Made by a program: the position numbers and the translations under genes. This document shows positions 22,640-34,019 of a stretch of DNA of 64,000 bases, piece after piece (the first letter of the stretch is position 1; every line of letters starts with the position of its first letter). The stretch lies in contig NC_133647.1 of assembly GCF_009905375.1 (NCBI RefSeq), positions 6,457,144-6,521,143 of the forward strand, written 5' to 3'. Origin of the DNA: Apium graveolens (taxonomy: Eukaryota > Streptophyta > Magnoliopsida > Apiales > Apiaceae). Below the pieces are notes generated by a model that saw nothing but the letters and a program-made list of their open reading frames with translations, was not told where the DNA came from and searched no databases.

Positions 22640-24795
22640 CTTCTAGTTAAGAATGAAACATATGCTGAACAAAATGCTTACCAGAAGCAAATTGAATATG
22701 CAACTGATGTTTCATGTCTCATGCTTGTAATTATGAGTGCTGAGCTTTAGAAGCAACAAGAGCATAATGATGCTTATGATATGGTTAAGCACCTTCAAAG
22801 GATGTTTGAAGGATAGGCTCGTCAGAAAGATTTGACAATAATAAGGCACCATACTTTTGCATTAATGTGAGAATGATATCCGGTTGGACCACATGTTCTA
22901 CAGATGATATGTATATGTACCTTGATATTTTGGGTTTCAAGAATAGTCTACAGACTCAACTAGATTTGATAAAACAATCTTTGAACAACTTCTATTTTTA
23001 GTTTGTTAAGAATAAAAGGAGTGAGATAGACAGAACACTCACTGAGTTGTTAAGCATGTTTAGAACTGCTAAAAATAACACGGTAAAGGCATAAATTACA
23101 TCCATATTGATGATGTATACATGGAATGAAAATGGGAAAGGAAAGTGGACATGCAACTTAAAGATTTGATCTTATTCGGTGCCAAACCAAAGTCCAATCC
23201 CAAAGGGCTTTTGAAGCCTGATAGTGATGTTGCTAAAGGAGATGATTGTCAGTTTTGTAGAAATAACTGGATGATTTGAAGTTAAATTGTCGAGCTTATT
23301 TGGAAGATCTAAGGAAGAAGGATAGCAATGGTCAAGCTTCAGGTATTGGGTCAGAATTGGAGCAAAAGTTGTTGCTCTAGTTGAAGGAACTCGATACCTA
23401 ATTTTGCCTATAAGGAGAGATTGAGAACTTGATAAATTGTTATTGCGTGCCTCCTTTAGCGGATGCATTAAATCAATTTCTTGTCAGGATAAGAAAGGTT
23501 TTCATTTTAATTAAATAAACAATAGTTGCTTATTCTATTTTAATGATAAGGCTTATAATGTTGCACAATTAGTTAACAATTTATATGTTCTAAGATGACT
23601 CAAATCAAACATTACCTCTAACATTGTTGTAAAGCCATATTAATGAGAAACACATTTCTGAGTTACATATAGATGGATACTCGGATAAGTTTGATTTTGA
23701 ATCATATAGAAGATGCGAACTTTGTCTCATTGGCGAAATGACTAAAGCTTCCTTTACCTGATGAGGTGAAAGGGCCACCGAACGATTAGGACTTATACAT
23801 AAGGATGTATGTGGTCGAATGTGTATGATGGAAAGGGGTGGCTTATACTACTTCATCACATTTATTGATGATTTTAGTAGATATGGATATGTGGTTCTTA
23901 TTAAGAACAAATCCGATTCTTTTGAAATATTCAAAGAATATAAGGTCAAAGTAGAAAAGCAAACAAGGGAAAAGTATAAAAGTTTTATGATCAGATCGTG
24001 GATTATAATACTTAAGCATCAATTTCAAGAGTTTTTTGAAGGAGTGTGATAGTGTATCATAACTTACTCCTTCTGGAACACCTCAATGGAATAGAGATTC
24101 TGAGAGGAGAAATTGTACCTTGTTGGACATCGTGCGATTGATGATGAGTAAGGCAGATCTTCCGTTCAGTTTCTGGGGTTTTGTTTTAGAAATTGTTGTA
24201 TATACACTTAATTAAGTTCCTACTAAAGCAGTTCAAAATACTCCGTATGAGTTATAGAGTGATAAACGTCATAGCATGTCATTTATGAAAATTTGGGGAT
24301 GTGAAGCGTTTGTAAAATGTTTAGCCTCTGACAAGCTTGGACCAAAATTAGATAGATGTTATTTTGTGGGATACCCAAGTGAGACATGCGTATAGTTTTT
24401 ATAATCCTTCCGAGAATAAAATGTTTGTTGCTCGGGCCGCTGTATTTCTTGAGGGAGAACTATTTCTAAGAAAATCAGTAGGAGGACAATACATCTCGAT
24501 GAAGATCGAGAACCACATGATAACATTGAACCAGAGTTGCAATAAGATCAGGATGTACATCAAAATATTGAAAGTAATCATGTTTAGGAAACACAGGTTG
24601 TTCGTAGATCTAGGAGTATTCACCATGAGCCCAGGAGAAATTATGAATTTCTTTTCACTCAAGATGGTGATGTGATGCTTACGGATAATGATAAGACTCT
24701 CAGCTACCAAGATGCTATGAACAGTCCAGACTCCGAGAGATGGCTGGAGGCCATAAAATCCGAGATGGAATCCATGTATCAAAATAAAGTATTGA
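22640..24795 (+). pseudogene. Gag-pol remnant of the caatt copia
   Basis: Plus-strand pieces in the expected copia order: gag (22650-23080, several stops), gag-pre-integrase zinc region (23640-23760), integrase core (23819-24049) with FIDDFSRYGY, integrase C-terminal region (about 24120-24450, including a SEN.MFVAR-like segment) and the N-terminal start of reverse transcriptase (24690-24785, DAMNSPDSERWLEAIKSEM). The second catalytic Asp region of integrase is altered. RT then runs directly into LTR sequence at 24796, so the catalytic YVDD part and RNase H are gone. Frames change several times. It was once a complete copia polyprotein and is now dead. Confidence 0.82.
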
Positions 24796-25448
24796 CTTTA
24801 AAATTTATTGCCAACGTAATAATAACCTATATGGTCACACAAAAAGAATGCTTGAAGGATTATTTAATTTAAATTGAATTTAAATTAAATTAAAGTAATA
24901 TGAATTATTTATAATATTAATTAAGTAGGACTTAATTAATTAGATAAATAATGATATTCGAATTTACTAATATTAATTATGAAATTCAGTTGTTAAATAA
25001 TTAAGTGCGACTTAATTACAAATAGAAATTTTGAATTAATAATAACTCTTAATTAGTTAAGAGTTATAATTTGTTTTTTTACTCTCCATATAATATATCT
25101 CTTGTGGCTGATTTATAAGATTAGACTTTTACTTAAGCCCTAGCCACCAAGAGAGAAGATGGAGAAATCAAGAAGAAACGAGTTTGTGCTAGTACACATC
25201 CAATTTTGAGTTCAAGCATTCGTGTGGATACCGATAGAGCGTAGATCACGAGAGCAGGATGCGTGGTGATTGAATAATATTTTGATCTCCATTATTCAAC
25301 CAATTTGTAAAGCTTCTTACGGTAAACAATCTGATCTATGAATTAAATATATGTTTTTCGCATGGATCTTGCGGTGGGTTTCGAAAATTCTGATTTTTCA
25401 AATTTTTAATTACTGATTCCGTTGCGTTTATATGATCGAAACCCTTCA
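24796..25448 (+). repeat. 3' LTR remnant of the caatt copia
   Basis: Equivalent to about 20052-20714 of the 5' LTR. The first ~890 bp of this LTR are deleted together with the RT-RNase H region. Confidence 0.88.
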
Positions 25449-25453
25449 CAATT

Positions 25454-25860
25454 GACAACTATACCAGACACCTCATGGATTAGCTCCGCACAAGTGTTAA
25501 ATAGATCTTTTTGAGCTTGTGCAAAAGAAGCTAAGTCTCAAAACAACTATACAAGTAGGTGCACATACCTCTGGTCATTGCCATTATAAGAGCACGAGCA
25601 TTTTTAGATGTCCTAAATTCTGCGATTTTTTTAACACCTATAAAGTCTGTCTACGTGTTAATATAACTCCAATTGGGCTCGTGAATTGTGCAAAGATCTG
25701 TGTCTAATATCTAATTCTTTTATTTCATTTTTTCAACTTTTCTTATTTTAGTTAATACATTAAGTTTAAGAAATTTTAAGAATATTATATAATTAATGTA
25801 ATATAAATGTGCATAATTGTATTTTATAATATATTATATATTGTATATATACAACTTTAA
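25454..25860 (-). pseudogene. Exon-like fragment of an unrecognised gene, copy A
   Basis: On the minus strand a short open piece (25640-25569 region) is bracketed by AG before and GT after, and a second piece (25560-25454) runs into the copia target site. In block B the matching stretch continues into a further exon-like piece with an ATG at 48493-48495. I do not recognise the protein. In A about 289 bp, including that first piece, are missing at 25676 between two CCAATT copies seen in B. Confidence 0.3.
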
Positions 25861-26360
25861 GGTTTAGTGATCCGTACGGTTGGATCATCGAACAAGAATT
25901 TTAATGAAATTAAAATTACAATTCAAGACATGACTAGTTAATGGGAACCCATATTGATCGTGCTTTCACTATTATCAAATCACAAGGTGTAAAATCTGAT
26001 TTTTTAAAAAAAATATTACACATTTTTAAAATCATTCGGTAACATCATCTGTATCGTTGGATGGTCAAACAAGAACTTTAAAAAAATAAAACAACAATTA
26101 GGGACACGACTAAAAAAATAAAAACACCACTCGGGACAGGACTAGGTAACAGGAACTAGTGTTGACCGTAATTTGATTATTATAAAAGCACACGATATAA
26201 AATCTAAATTTATTTTAAAAAATTTATACATCTCAAAAATTAGTAGGTAACATCATCCGTACAGTTCGATCGTCGAACAAGAATTTTAAAAAAAGAGAAT
26301 CACCACTTGAGACAAGACTAGGTAACACGAACCCATGTTGACCGTAGGTTGACTATTATT
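25861..26360 (+). repeat. Second ~180-bp tandem repeat family, copy A (three units)
   Basis: Three irregular units are marked by CCGTACGGTTGGATC at 25872, a variant at 26049 and another at 26267. Each is followed by TCGAACAAGAATTTTAA-like sequence and a GGGACA(C/T)GACTA phrase. The shared core TCC(A/G)TACGGTTGGATC relates it to the ~175-bp satellite at 29.8 kb, but the rest of the monomer differs. Confidence 0.7.
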
Positions 26361-27510
26361 AATATAAGTTATCTTTTAGTAAAAAATATTAAGTTTTCAT
26401 AAACACCGAGAAATACCAATTAAATTATTTCTTGTAGAGACGTTGATACATAAAAAACATTATATATTCCAGTGTTAATAAAATATATAGATAACTAACT
26501 AATACACATCCAAAAATTTCGTGTGTCATTTATTATATTTTTTACTTTTTAATAAAATATATAAAAAAACATTCAGGTTATAATTTAGTGGCATATAACT
26601 TAAGTAATATCAATAACATCAAAAATAAGGTAACTAATTTACTCGAAGGTAAAATTGCGAATTAAAAAACTTATTTAAAGGTAGGTATCTCCTTTACTAA
26701 TAATTAATATTAATGTCAATTTAGTAGAAGAAAATCATATTAAAAATTGAGAAAATATTAATAACTAATATTTGATTAAAAAAATAGATGTCAAATGCAA
26801 CTTAGTTATTTAAAACCCATATTTCTAAAATCTATAATTTTTACCTTTAGTAACTTTTGTAAAGGTCATTTAGTTGATAAATGCCTACTATTTTTGGGCC
26901 TAAGTTGGATAAACCTAATAGTTTATAAATATGTTATAACTTTGGGCCTGCTTATATATGATTGTACCGTCCATAATGGAGAACATTCTAGATACTTAAA
27001 TTTTTCATTATATAAGTTCAACCTAAGAGCAAAGAGGAGCAAGAGGTTCATCTACAATTATTAACACAAATACATCTTCTTTTAGTTTTTGTTGTCATTT
27101 CTCAAAAAAACAAAAATAATTTTCACAAGATCCCTTTTCTCAACAAAATAGTTTCATTTTCACCAAAAAGAAATTTGTAGAGCAAAGAGCGGGCTTATAC
27201 AAATTCATTAACATACATACATGTATTTATATATATTTAGCATATTGGGTAATACTTTGTATCAAGATTAGTTGTTTTCACCGTAGAAAAGAAATCGCAT
27301 GCTTTATAGAACATTTTTTGTTGGATTAAGGTAGGTTCTCTTAATCCATGTTTCCTTGCTATATTTTTAATTTAATTTACCATGTTTTTATGTAATAATT
27401 ATAATAGATCTTGTAGATTACAATTAATATTAAGGATTTGATTGATATTAAAAAAATATTCACTAAAAGTGATTAATTTAGGATTGAGTATATACAAATT
27501 GACAGTTATA
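26361..27510. other. A+T-rich sequence without recognised gene
   Basis: Present in both blocks (49231-50243 in B). The open frame at 26795-27064 is kept in B at 49659-49928 with several residue changes, but it has no known motif and unremarkable composition. I do not call it a gene. Confidence 0.4.
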
Positions 27511-27923
27511 TAGAGTAAAGTTCTATGGAGTCCACTTTTAATTGGAGTCCTCGGAGTCCATATATATCCTGCAAGTAAAATATAGCTTAAAATATTGCAA
27601 AACATATTATTTTTCGACAAACATCACTATTCTATTAAAAATCTTGTAGATTGCATACATTTTATAAGCAGAACATTACAAAAATATATTATTCTACAAA
27701 ACATGTTTAGTTTGCAGAACATAAATGTTCATGTTGCAGAACATATTGCAGAACATACATATTGTACTGTAAATATATGAGATTTGCATGATTTTGTTAA
27801 AGTTATGCTATTTGTGTGACATATTTTGCAAAATAACACGTTTTACAAGATATTTTATTTGCAGAACGTAGATGGACTCCGAGGACTCCGACAAAAATGT
27901 GGACTCCATAGAACTCAACCCTG
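27511..27923. mobile_element. Small TIR element (MITE-like, possibly hAT), block A only
   Basis: 413 bp bounded by inverted repeats of 25 bp with four mismatches; both contain GTTCTATGGAGTCCAC. It is absent from the matching place in block B (about 55255), which shows the site without it. No ORF of note. The interior is rich in a TGCAGAACAT-like phrase repeated at 27640-27760. The target duplication is not clear, so the superfamily is uncertain. Confidence 0.75.
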
Positions 27924-28640
27924 TAATTCATTTATATAAGTAAGTAGATATATTTTTATATTTATATTAATTTTCACATTTAATAATTTTATGTCCATAA
28001 AATATTTACAGGAAATAATGAAGAAAATGCTCCACAAATATGAAAGAAGATGATGAAAATCATGGTACTTTAACAATATTAGAAATGAATCTTTATTATA
28101 TAATGCCTATTTGGACTTTATAACTTTTTGGAATTTTTAAATTTTTTGAATATTATTCTTGCTTTAGAGAGACTTGCGCAAACTCGAGTGTCAATTGCAA
28201 AGATGATGGCTGTGGCATGGGCAGAGTCATCACCTGTACATGATTTGGAGCCAGGACAGAGCAATCGGGGAATTGATGGAAAAGAAGGTCCGTCACCTAG
28301 CAGATGGTACAAATCCTGCAAGTACACTACCACCACAGGAAGTGGTGGATGAAGTTTCTGATAAAACTCAGGTGGTCCACCAAGTACTGCTGAGGAGCCA
28401 TTCATCATTGTAGGAATATAAGTATAAAGGGAAAATTAATTGAAACATTGTTAAACTATTAGCCTTTTAATTCAAACGTTGCTAAATAGGTCCGTGAATT
28501 ATTATTTTTTTTTTACTTTTTCCAGTCCCTCGACATTTAATTTTTTCTAATTCTCATACTTCCGTATAATGTTGACTAACAGACATTATTCAAATATGAG
28601 GTGGTAAATAAAAAATAAAAAATGCTGAGTTGCATTCTTA
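27924..28640. other. Gypsy-associated sequence of unclear coding status
   Basis: Conserved in B (55260-55920). A stretch at 28160-28420 is open on both strands and G+C-richer than its surroundings, and may come from an internal domain of a Tat-type element. I see no diagnostic motif. Confidence 0.35.
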
Positions 28641-28649
28641 AATGGCAGA

Positions 28650-29760
28650 TATGCGATGAAACTCCATGAAATTCACTAATAGACTTAAAAACGTGGAGTT
28701 TGCAAATTATGCTTAAAATCTAGTTAACAACTCACGAAACCAACTTTCAAAAGCAGTTTGAAGGATAAAAATATTGGAAATAATATTAAAAGACTATTAT
28801 AAAATCATGAAATTTAAACTAACATTTCAAGACAACATAATACAAGAATTAGAGATGTATTTGGTTCATGTCCGTTGTTGGCCAAACCGGTTTTAAATGA
28901 AACTTTGTGTTTGTACTTGGTTGTTTCCGAAAATGACTTGAGCGTTGTGTTAGTAATGGAGGAAGAAGCTAAAGTTCAGAAACCAATCTACTATGTCAGC
29001 AAGATTCTACATGGAGCTGAGTTAAACTATTCGACTATAGAAAAGTTTGCCCTAGCCCTGATTATGACTTCAAGGAAATTGCATCCTTATTCCAAGTGCA
29101 TAAGATTTAAGTATTGATAAATCAGCCTTTGAAAAACATCACTCATAGTCCAAAGGCCAGTGGAAGATTAATTAATGGGCAATAGAGCTTGGTGACTTTG
29201 ATATCAAGTATAGACCTAAAACAATAACTAAAGCTCAAGCACTGATTGACTTCGTGTTGAATGTGCCATCGACAACCAAGAAGTCGGGGGTAGGAAGATA
29301 CTCAAGGAGATATGAATGAAAAAGAGGAAGAGAAGAAATCTGAGACCAAGGAATTTTTGGTGATCTATTTTGATGGGGCATAAAATACAAATTCGAGTGG
29401 AGATGGGCTAGTATTGTAGAGCCCAGATGGTTTCATGATTAAATATTCCATGAAGTTGGATTTTCTTAGTATGAACAATGAGGTAGAATCTAAAGCTCTG
29501 ATAGCAGGACTTTTCCTAGATGGAACTGAGAGTTAAAAACTTGGAGTTCTATTAAGATTCAAAGTTTGCGGTGACCCAGGTTAAGGGAAAATTTGAGGGA
29601 AGAGATGAAACCATTACTAAATATGTGAGACTTGTGAGAGTTATGATGAGTCAGTTTGCTTAATGCCATGTTGTGTACATCCCAAGGAAGGAAAATTCTA
29701 AGGCAGAAGCGTTGTCTAAGTTTGCTTTGTCAGAATTAGAAGAATGTTCTAGAAGACTGT
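28650..29760 (+). pseudogene. Tat-type gypsy RNase H and second RNase H remnant, copy A
   Basis: The frame at 28875-29117 encodes the start of the RNase H that follows gypsy reverse transcriptase, with LLAKPVLNETLCLYL, VLVMEEEAKVQKPIYYVS and the YSTIEKFALALI segment. After a frameshift come WAIELGDFDI-like and YRPK motifs. At 29360-29740 are pieces of a second, archaeal-type RNase H (FDGA, SSGDGL, NNEVE...ALIAG, NSKAEALSK-like), which marks the Tat lineage. Many stops and frameshifts are present, and the catalytic core is not intact. The remnant ends at a TA-rich point where the satellite array begins. RT itself is missing upstream. Confidence 0.75.
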
Positions 29761-29766
29761 TGAGTA

Positions 29767-30715
29767 TATCACTAATATTTATATATATATATATATTGAC
29801 ATCCATACGGTTGGATCGATGAAAAGTATTTTTAAAAAATTAAAAACACAAATTCAGGACTAAATACTAATTAGTTTTACTAGTCAAAATGATGCCTGAC
29901 TATTAAAATGGAAAACTAAATAAAATTATTTTGATCTGAAACTTTGATTATATCACTAATATATATATATTTATTGACATTTATATGGTTGGATCTCTGA
30001 AAAATATCTTTAAAAAAATCGAAACACCAATTCAAGACTAAAAACTAGTTAGTTGTATTACTCAAACTGATGTTTGACTATTAAAATGACAAACCAAATA
30101 AATTTATTTTGAACTGATAATTTGATTATATCACTGATATATATCTATTGATATCCATATGGTTGGATACATAATTGTTTTTTAAAAAAAATCGAAACAC
30201 CAATTCAGGACTCAACACTATGTAGCTATACTAGTCAAACCGAGGTTTGACTTTTAAAATGGCAAACAAAATAAAATTATTTTGATCTAAAACTTTGGTT
30301 TTATCACTAATATAACTAGGTCAATTCACATCCATACGGTTAGATCGATGAAAAATATTTTAAAAAAAATTCAAAACACCAATTCAGGACTAGACATTAG
30401 TTAGCTATTTTAGTCAAACTGATGCCTCATTGTTAAAATGGTAAACCCAATAAATTATTTTGATCAGAAATTTTAGTTATATCACTAATATCTATATGTA
30501 TTTACATCCATACGGTTGGATCGATGAAAAATATTCTTAAAAATTTGAAACACCGTGTCAGGACTAAACACTAGTTAGTTGTACTAGTCAAACTGATGCT
30601 TAACTTTTAAAATGGCATACCAAATAAAATTATTTTCATTTAAAATTTTGGTATATCACTTAAATATATATTGGCATCCATACGGCTGGATCGATGAAAA
30701 ATATTTTTAAGAAAA
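29767..30715 (+). repeat. ~175-bp tandem repeat array, copy A (six units)
   Basis: Markers at 29809, 29987, 30161, 30338, 30514 and 30684, spaced 170-178 bp. The units align one by one with the last six units of copy C and with copy B. The left edge is a TATATCACTAATAT/TA-tract, where the array joins Tat-type RNase H sequence. Confidence 0.9.
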
Positions 30716-30974
30716 TTGAAACACCAATCCATGTGTCAATGTTGAAGCATTATTTCCAAATTCGAATCATGTGATAGAATATGAGCCAATCGAGATTCAG
30801 CCAGACTTGTCTTTTGTATAGCGACCAGTACAGATTTTAGACGGGCAGTAAATAGTGCTTAGGAATAAGTCTGTGTCTTTAGTGCGAGTCTTGTGGAGGA
30901 ATCCCAAGGTTGAAGAATCGACTTGGGAGTTGGAAAGCGAAATGCGAACTGAGTATTCTCACTTATTTTCTTAA
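30716..30974 (+). pseudogene. Gypsy integrase C-terminus with chromodomain-like tail, copy A
   Basis: Same module as at 4136-4395 and 58021-58291. Here a one-base deletion near 30755 shifts the frame, and a TAG at about 30818-30820 breaks it again. It ends in TAA at 30972-30974, followed by a polypurine tract and the LTR. The integrase core, RT and protease of this chromovirus are absent. Confidence 0.8.
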
Positions 30975-31013
30975 GCTGATTCTGGGGACAGAATCCTGTT
31001 AAGGGGGGAATAC

Positions 31014-34009
31014 TGTGATATCCTGAAAAATTATGTGAATATTTTATGTTAAATAAATAAATATAATGTGTTGTATGAGTTTAAAATGATTATTGTAATG
31101 ATTTTACGTGTTATAATTGCTATTTTTGGCCCCGCAAGGACCAGAAATTTTTTCGATTAACTGTTATATGTTTAATATGCATTTATTTGAATCGATCCGC
31201 AATCTGGATGCGTGTTTATTAGCGTCTTTATCGTGATACTCATTTTATCTCGTTTTATGTGTGTTTCAATGTATTTTATGTGTTTTCGGGGTTTTCTGTT
31301 AATTTAGGAATCTATTCGGTTTCTCGAAAAGAAACGGACCGGGACCTTACGAGGACGTTAAAGCCCTCGAAAATCGTATTTTTGTTTTTATAAAATTTTG
31401 GGACTATCAAATATCCAATATCTTTGCATTTTTGAATTATTCCTATTATTGGGGAATTTTAATATAAATTTTATATTTATTTGCTTCTAAAATTATTCCC
31501 CATAAATATTATTTTTGGGCCTAATTATTTTAATTATGGGAATAAAACATCCTTAATTGATTTTGGATATAGAATTTCAGAAAATATAAATAGCTGGATA
31601 ATTCTTTTTAATTCATTTATTTTCATTAAAAAATTCAGAAAATAGAAAGAAAATCAGGAACTTGAGTTTTGGTGGTACAAATCCATTCTTGTTCTTCATC
31701 CAACGATTTCAGGAGCTTCGGTGATCCTTTTTGACGTTCTAATGCTCGAATTAAAGCCCTTTTCATGCTCTATCTTTTGATACAATCATCATCAACAAAG
31801 GTTGATTATCTTATTAATTCATTTATTTGGTTTTGGGTTCGAATTAGTGTTCTTCGTTATATTGATCTTTGGGTGATTTTGATAGTAGGAATAGCTTTAG
31901 CATGTTCAATATAGTCGATTTATGCTATAAGATTGTAGGTTGTAGTCCCGACCTATAACCCGGATGGGTTTGGGTGACCTGGTCCTCACCCATTTCATTC
32001 TAATTCAAACCCGGTTTTAAACCTAGAATTCCCAATTTCTGTTTCTTAATTTTGTTTCTGCCCTTTTCCTTTTAAACTTTAATCAAAATTCATTTTCTAT
32101 TTTCTAAAAATCATTTCTTTTACTTTCAAAAATCATTTAGTTATTATTTTAAATTCTAAAAAAATTATTTAGTTAATTATTTTAAATTTCAAAAAATTAA
32201 TTATTTTTTTATTATTTTCAAAAAAATTCAATTTGATTTAATTATTTATAATTTATTTTAGTTAATTATTTATGGATTTAATTAATTGATTAAGTCATGT
32301 AATCAAATAATTTTATTTATAGATAGTTATTTAAAATTTATATTTAGTTATTTAAAATCAATTATTATTATTATTAATTGATCTATTTCTATTTTATTCT
32401 TATTTTATTCGTAATAAATAAACCATTCGTCCGTTTAATACGAAACGAACGTGTGTAGACTCATAAAAATATTCCGCTTCCATTAAAAATACTTACAAGA
32501 TCTAATTTCTTTTTTATTGAAAGGTCGTTTGATTTGTGAGTCATTTTGAGTCGGCAGCTGATCGATAAATACTGCTATTAACCTGAGTTCAATTCTAAAC
32601 GTACTGAGACCTATCTTTTTATGATCTGACTTATGTGTTACATAAATTTTGTGATTATGTGTTATATGAATAACATGATTACGTGTTATATGATATGCAT
32701 GCTATTTGTTTACATTTTTAAAATGCCATGATTAGTTATAAACGATCGGGTAGACGTCAAGACATATAGTTACATCGATTGAGTTTGGTTCTGTCAATTA
32801 TGATAGTCCTTTTGTTTATAGAATCGAGTAGCAAGGAGCGCAATCAAGTGTTAGACAGAGTTGATAGTCAGCAGTTATAAACCAGCGTTATAGTGAGAAG
32901 TTATCGAGCATACCAGGCAAGTATTCCTGAACTTTCTTATGATACATTGCAAGTTTTCTACCCTATTCTAAATTCAGAATAGTGAATTACTTTGTTTATT
33001 CTTATACCAGGAAAGTAATCCAGAACTTTCTTGTAGTATAATTGCAAGTATCCCTACCTTCAATTAACGTTCAAGCGATATTTATTCCGAACTCTATTAT
33101 GGAAGTTTCTATACTATTCTATGTTCAGAATAGTTAAAAATTTTATATTTCGTAGCAAATTACTTTATACAGTGGAACGTTTAGATGAGATCAATGAATA
33201 ACTAATTGTTCTAGTTATTGCGCCATCAGTTGACGCGATTACTCCGGACCATGTGAAATGGGGAGTTAAATGGATAAGGATGTCATAGATACGACTCCTT
33301 TGATCAAATTTTTTTTATGAATTTGTTATTGGTTAGCGTAAGAGGCCGATGCAGCGGTCCGGCATGAGCTATTATACGAAAGTGTAATATCTTACAAGGC
33401 GAATATATTTGTTTTTATGGATATCCAATAGGTACGGTATGGCTTCGGGACACCGAGACCTATATTCACGGTATGGCTGCGGGATATCGATGCTATTTCA
33501 TGACTGATCATCAGGAACAATATAGTGCATAATTGTGATTTATTGAAAATATCGCTTAAATATTAAAGATTATACCAGCTTCTGGTTTTACTCAGCTATT
33601 GTTATTGTTGTTCAATTATGAACTATATATTGCTTGCTGAGCATTTCTTCGCTCATACTTGTTTATTATTCTGATCTTTCAGCTAAGTTAGAGCAGGTTT
33701 GAGTTCCAGGTTTCCCCAGGAGTTGTGCACTTGTAAATAGTTTGGTGTATTTTCCAGGTAGACTGTTTTGGGATGTTTGAATAGTCTAGAGGTTTGTAAT
33801 AATATCTGCATAATTTGTAAAACTAAATAGACTTATGGGTGGTAATAACATTTGGTTTGTATTAGTGCCTGTTTCATACTATAACCTGTGATCGATCCAG
33901 TTGCATGCAATGGGTCATATTTATTATTTTAATTCTGTTATGCCTATTATATTGTGGTTTATCGGTCAGTGACTCCCAAATTTAGACCCCCGATTTGGAG
34001 GGCGTCACA
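31014..34009 (+). mobile_element. Gypsy chromovirus 3' LTR, copy A (~3.0 kb)
   Basis: Follows AAGGGGGGAA, starts TGTGATATCC and ends GGGCGTCACA: 2,996 bp. Long LTRs are usual for Tekay/Del-type elements. TATA-like box at 31585-31593. The copy in B is 58331-61380. The 5' partner LTR is not in the window. Confidence 0.8.
31585..31593 (+). promoter_or_regulatory. TATA-like box in gypsy LTR, copy A
   Basis: TATAAATAG at the same position in three LTR copies, about 570 bp after the LTR start. Confidence 0.5.
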
Positions 34010-34019
34010 GCCTTGGTCA

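Larger units (their letters stand above)
19161..25448 (+). mobile_element. Internally deleted Ty1/copia element, TSD caatt
   Basis: Flanked by caatt at 19156-19160 and 25449-25453. It has a full 5' LTR (19161-20714), a primer-binding site, decayed gag and integrase, the first bases of reverse transcriptase, and only the last ~650 bp of the 3' LTR. A deletion removed RT, RNase H and the first ~890 bp of the 3' LTR; the junction lies near 24796 at a TTTAAAAT-like microhomology. Block B has a solo LTR at the same site with the same duplication. Confidence 0.9.

Noticed and set aside
24399..24782. 127-codon minus-strand open frame
   Set aside because: Antisense of copia integrase C-terminus and RT start.
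26795..27064. 89-codon frame conserved in block B
   Set aside because: Conservation is explained by the recent duplication; substitutions look unconstrained and there is no motif.
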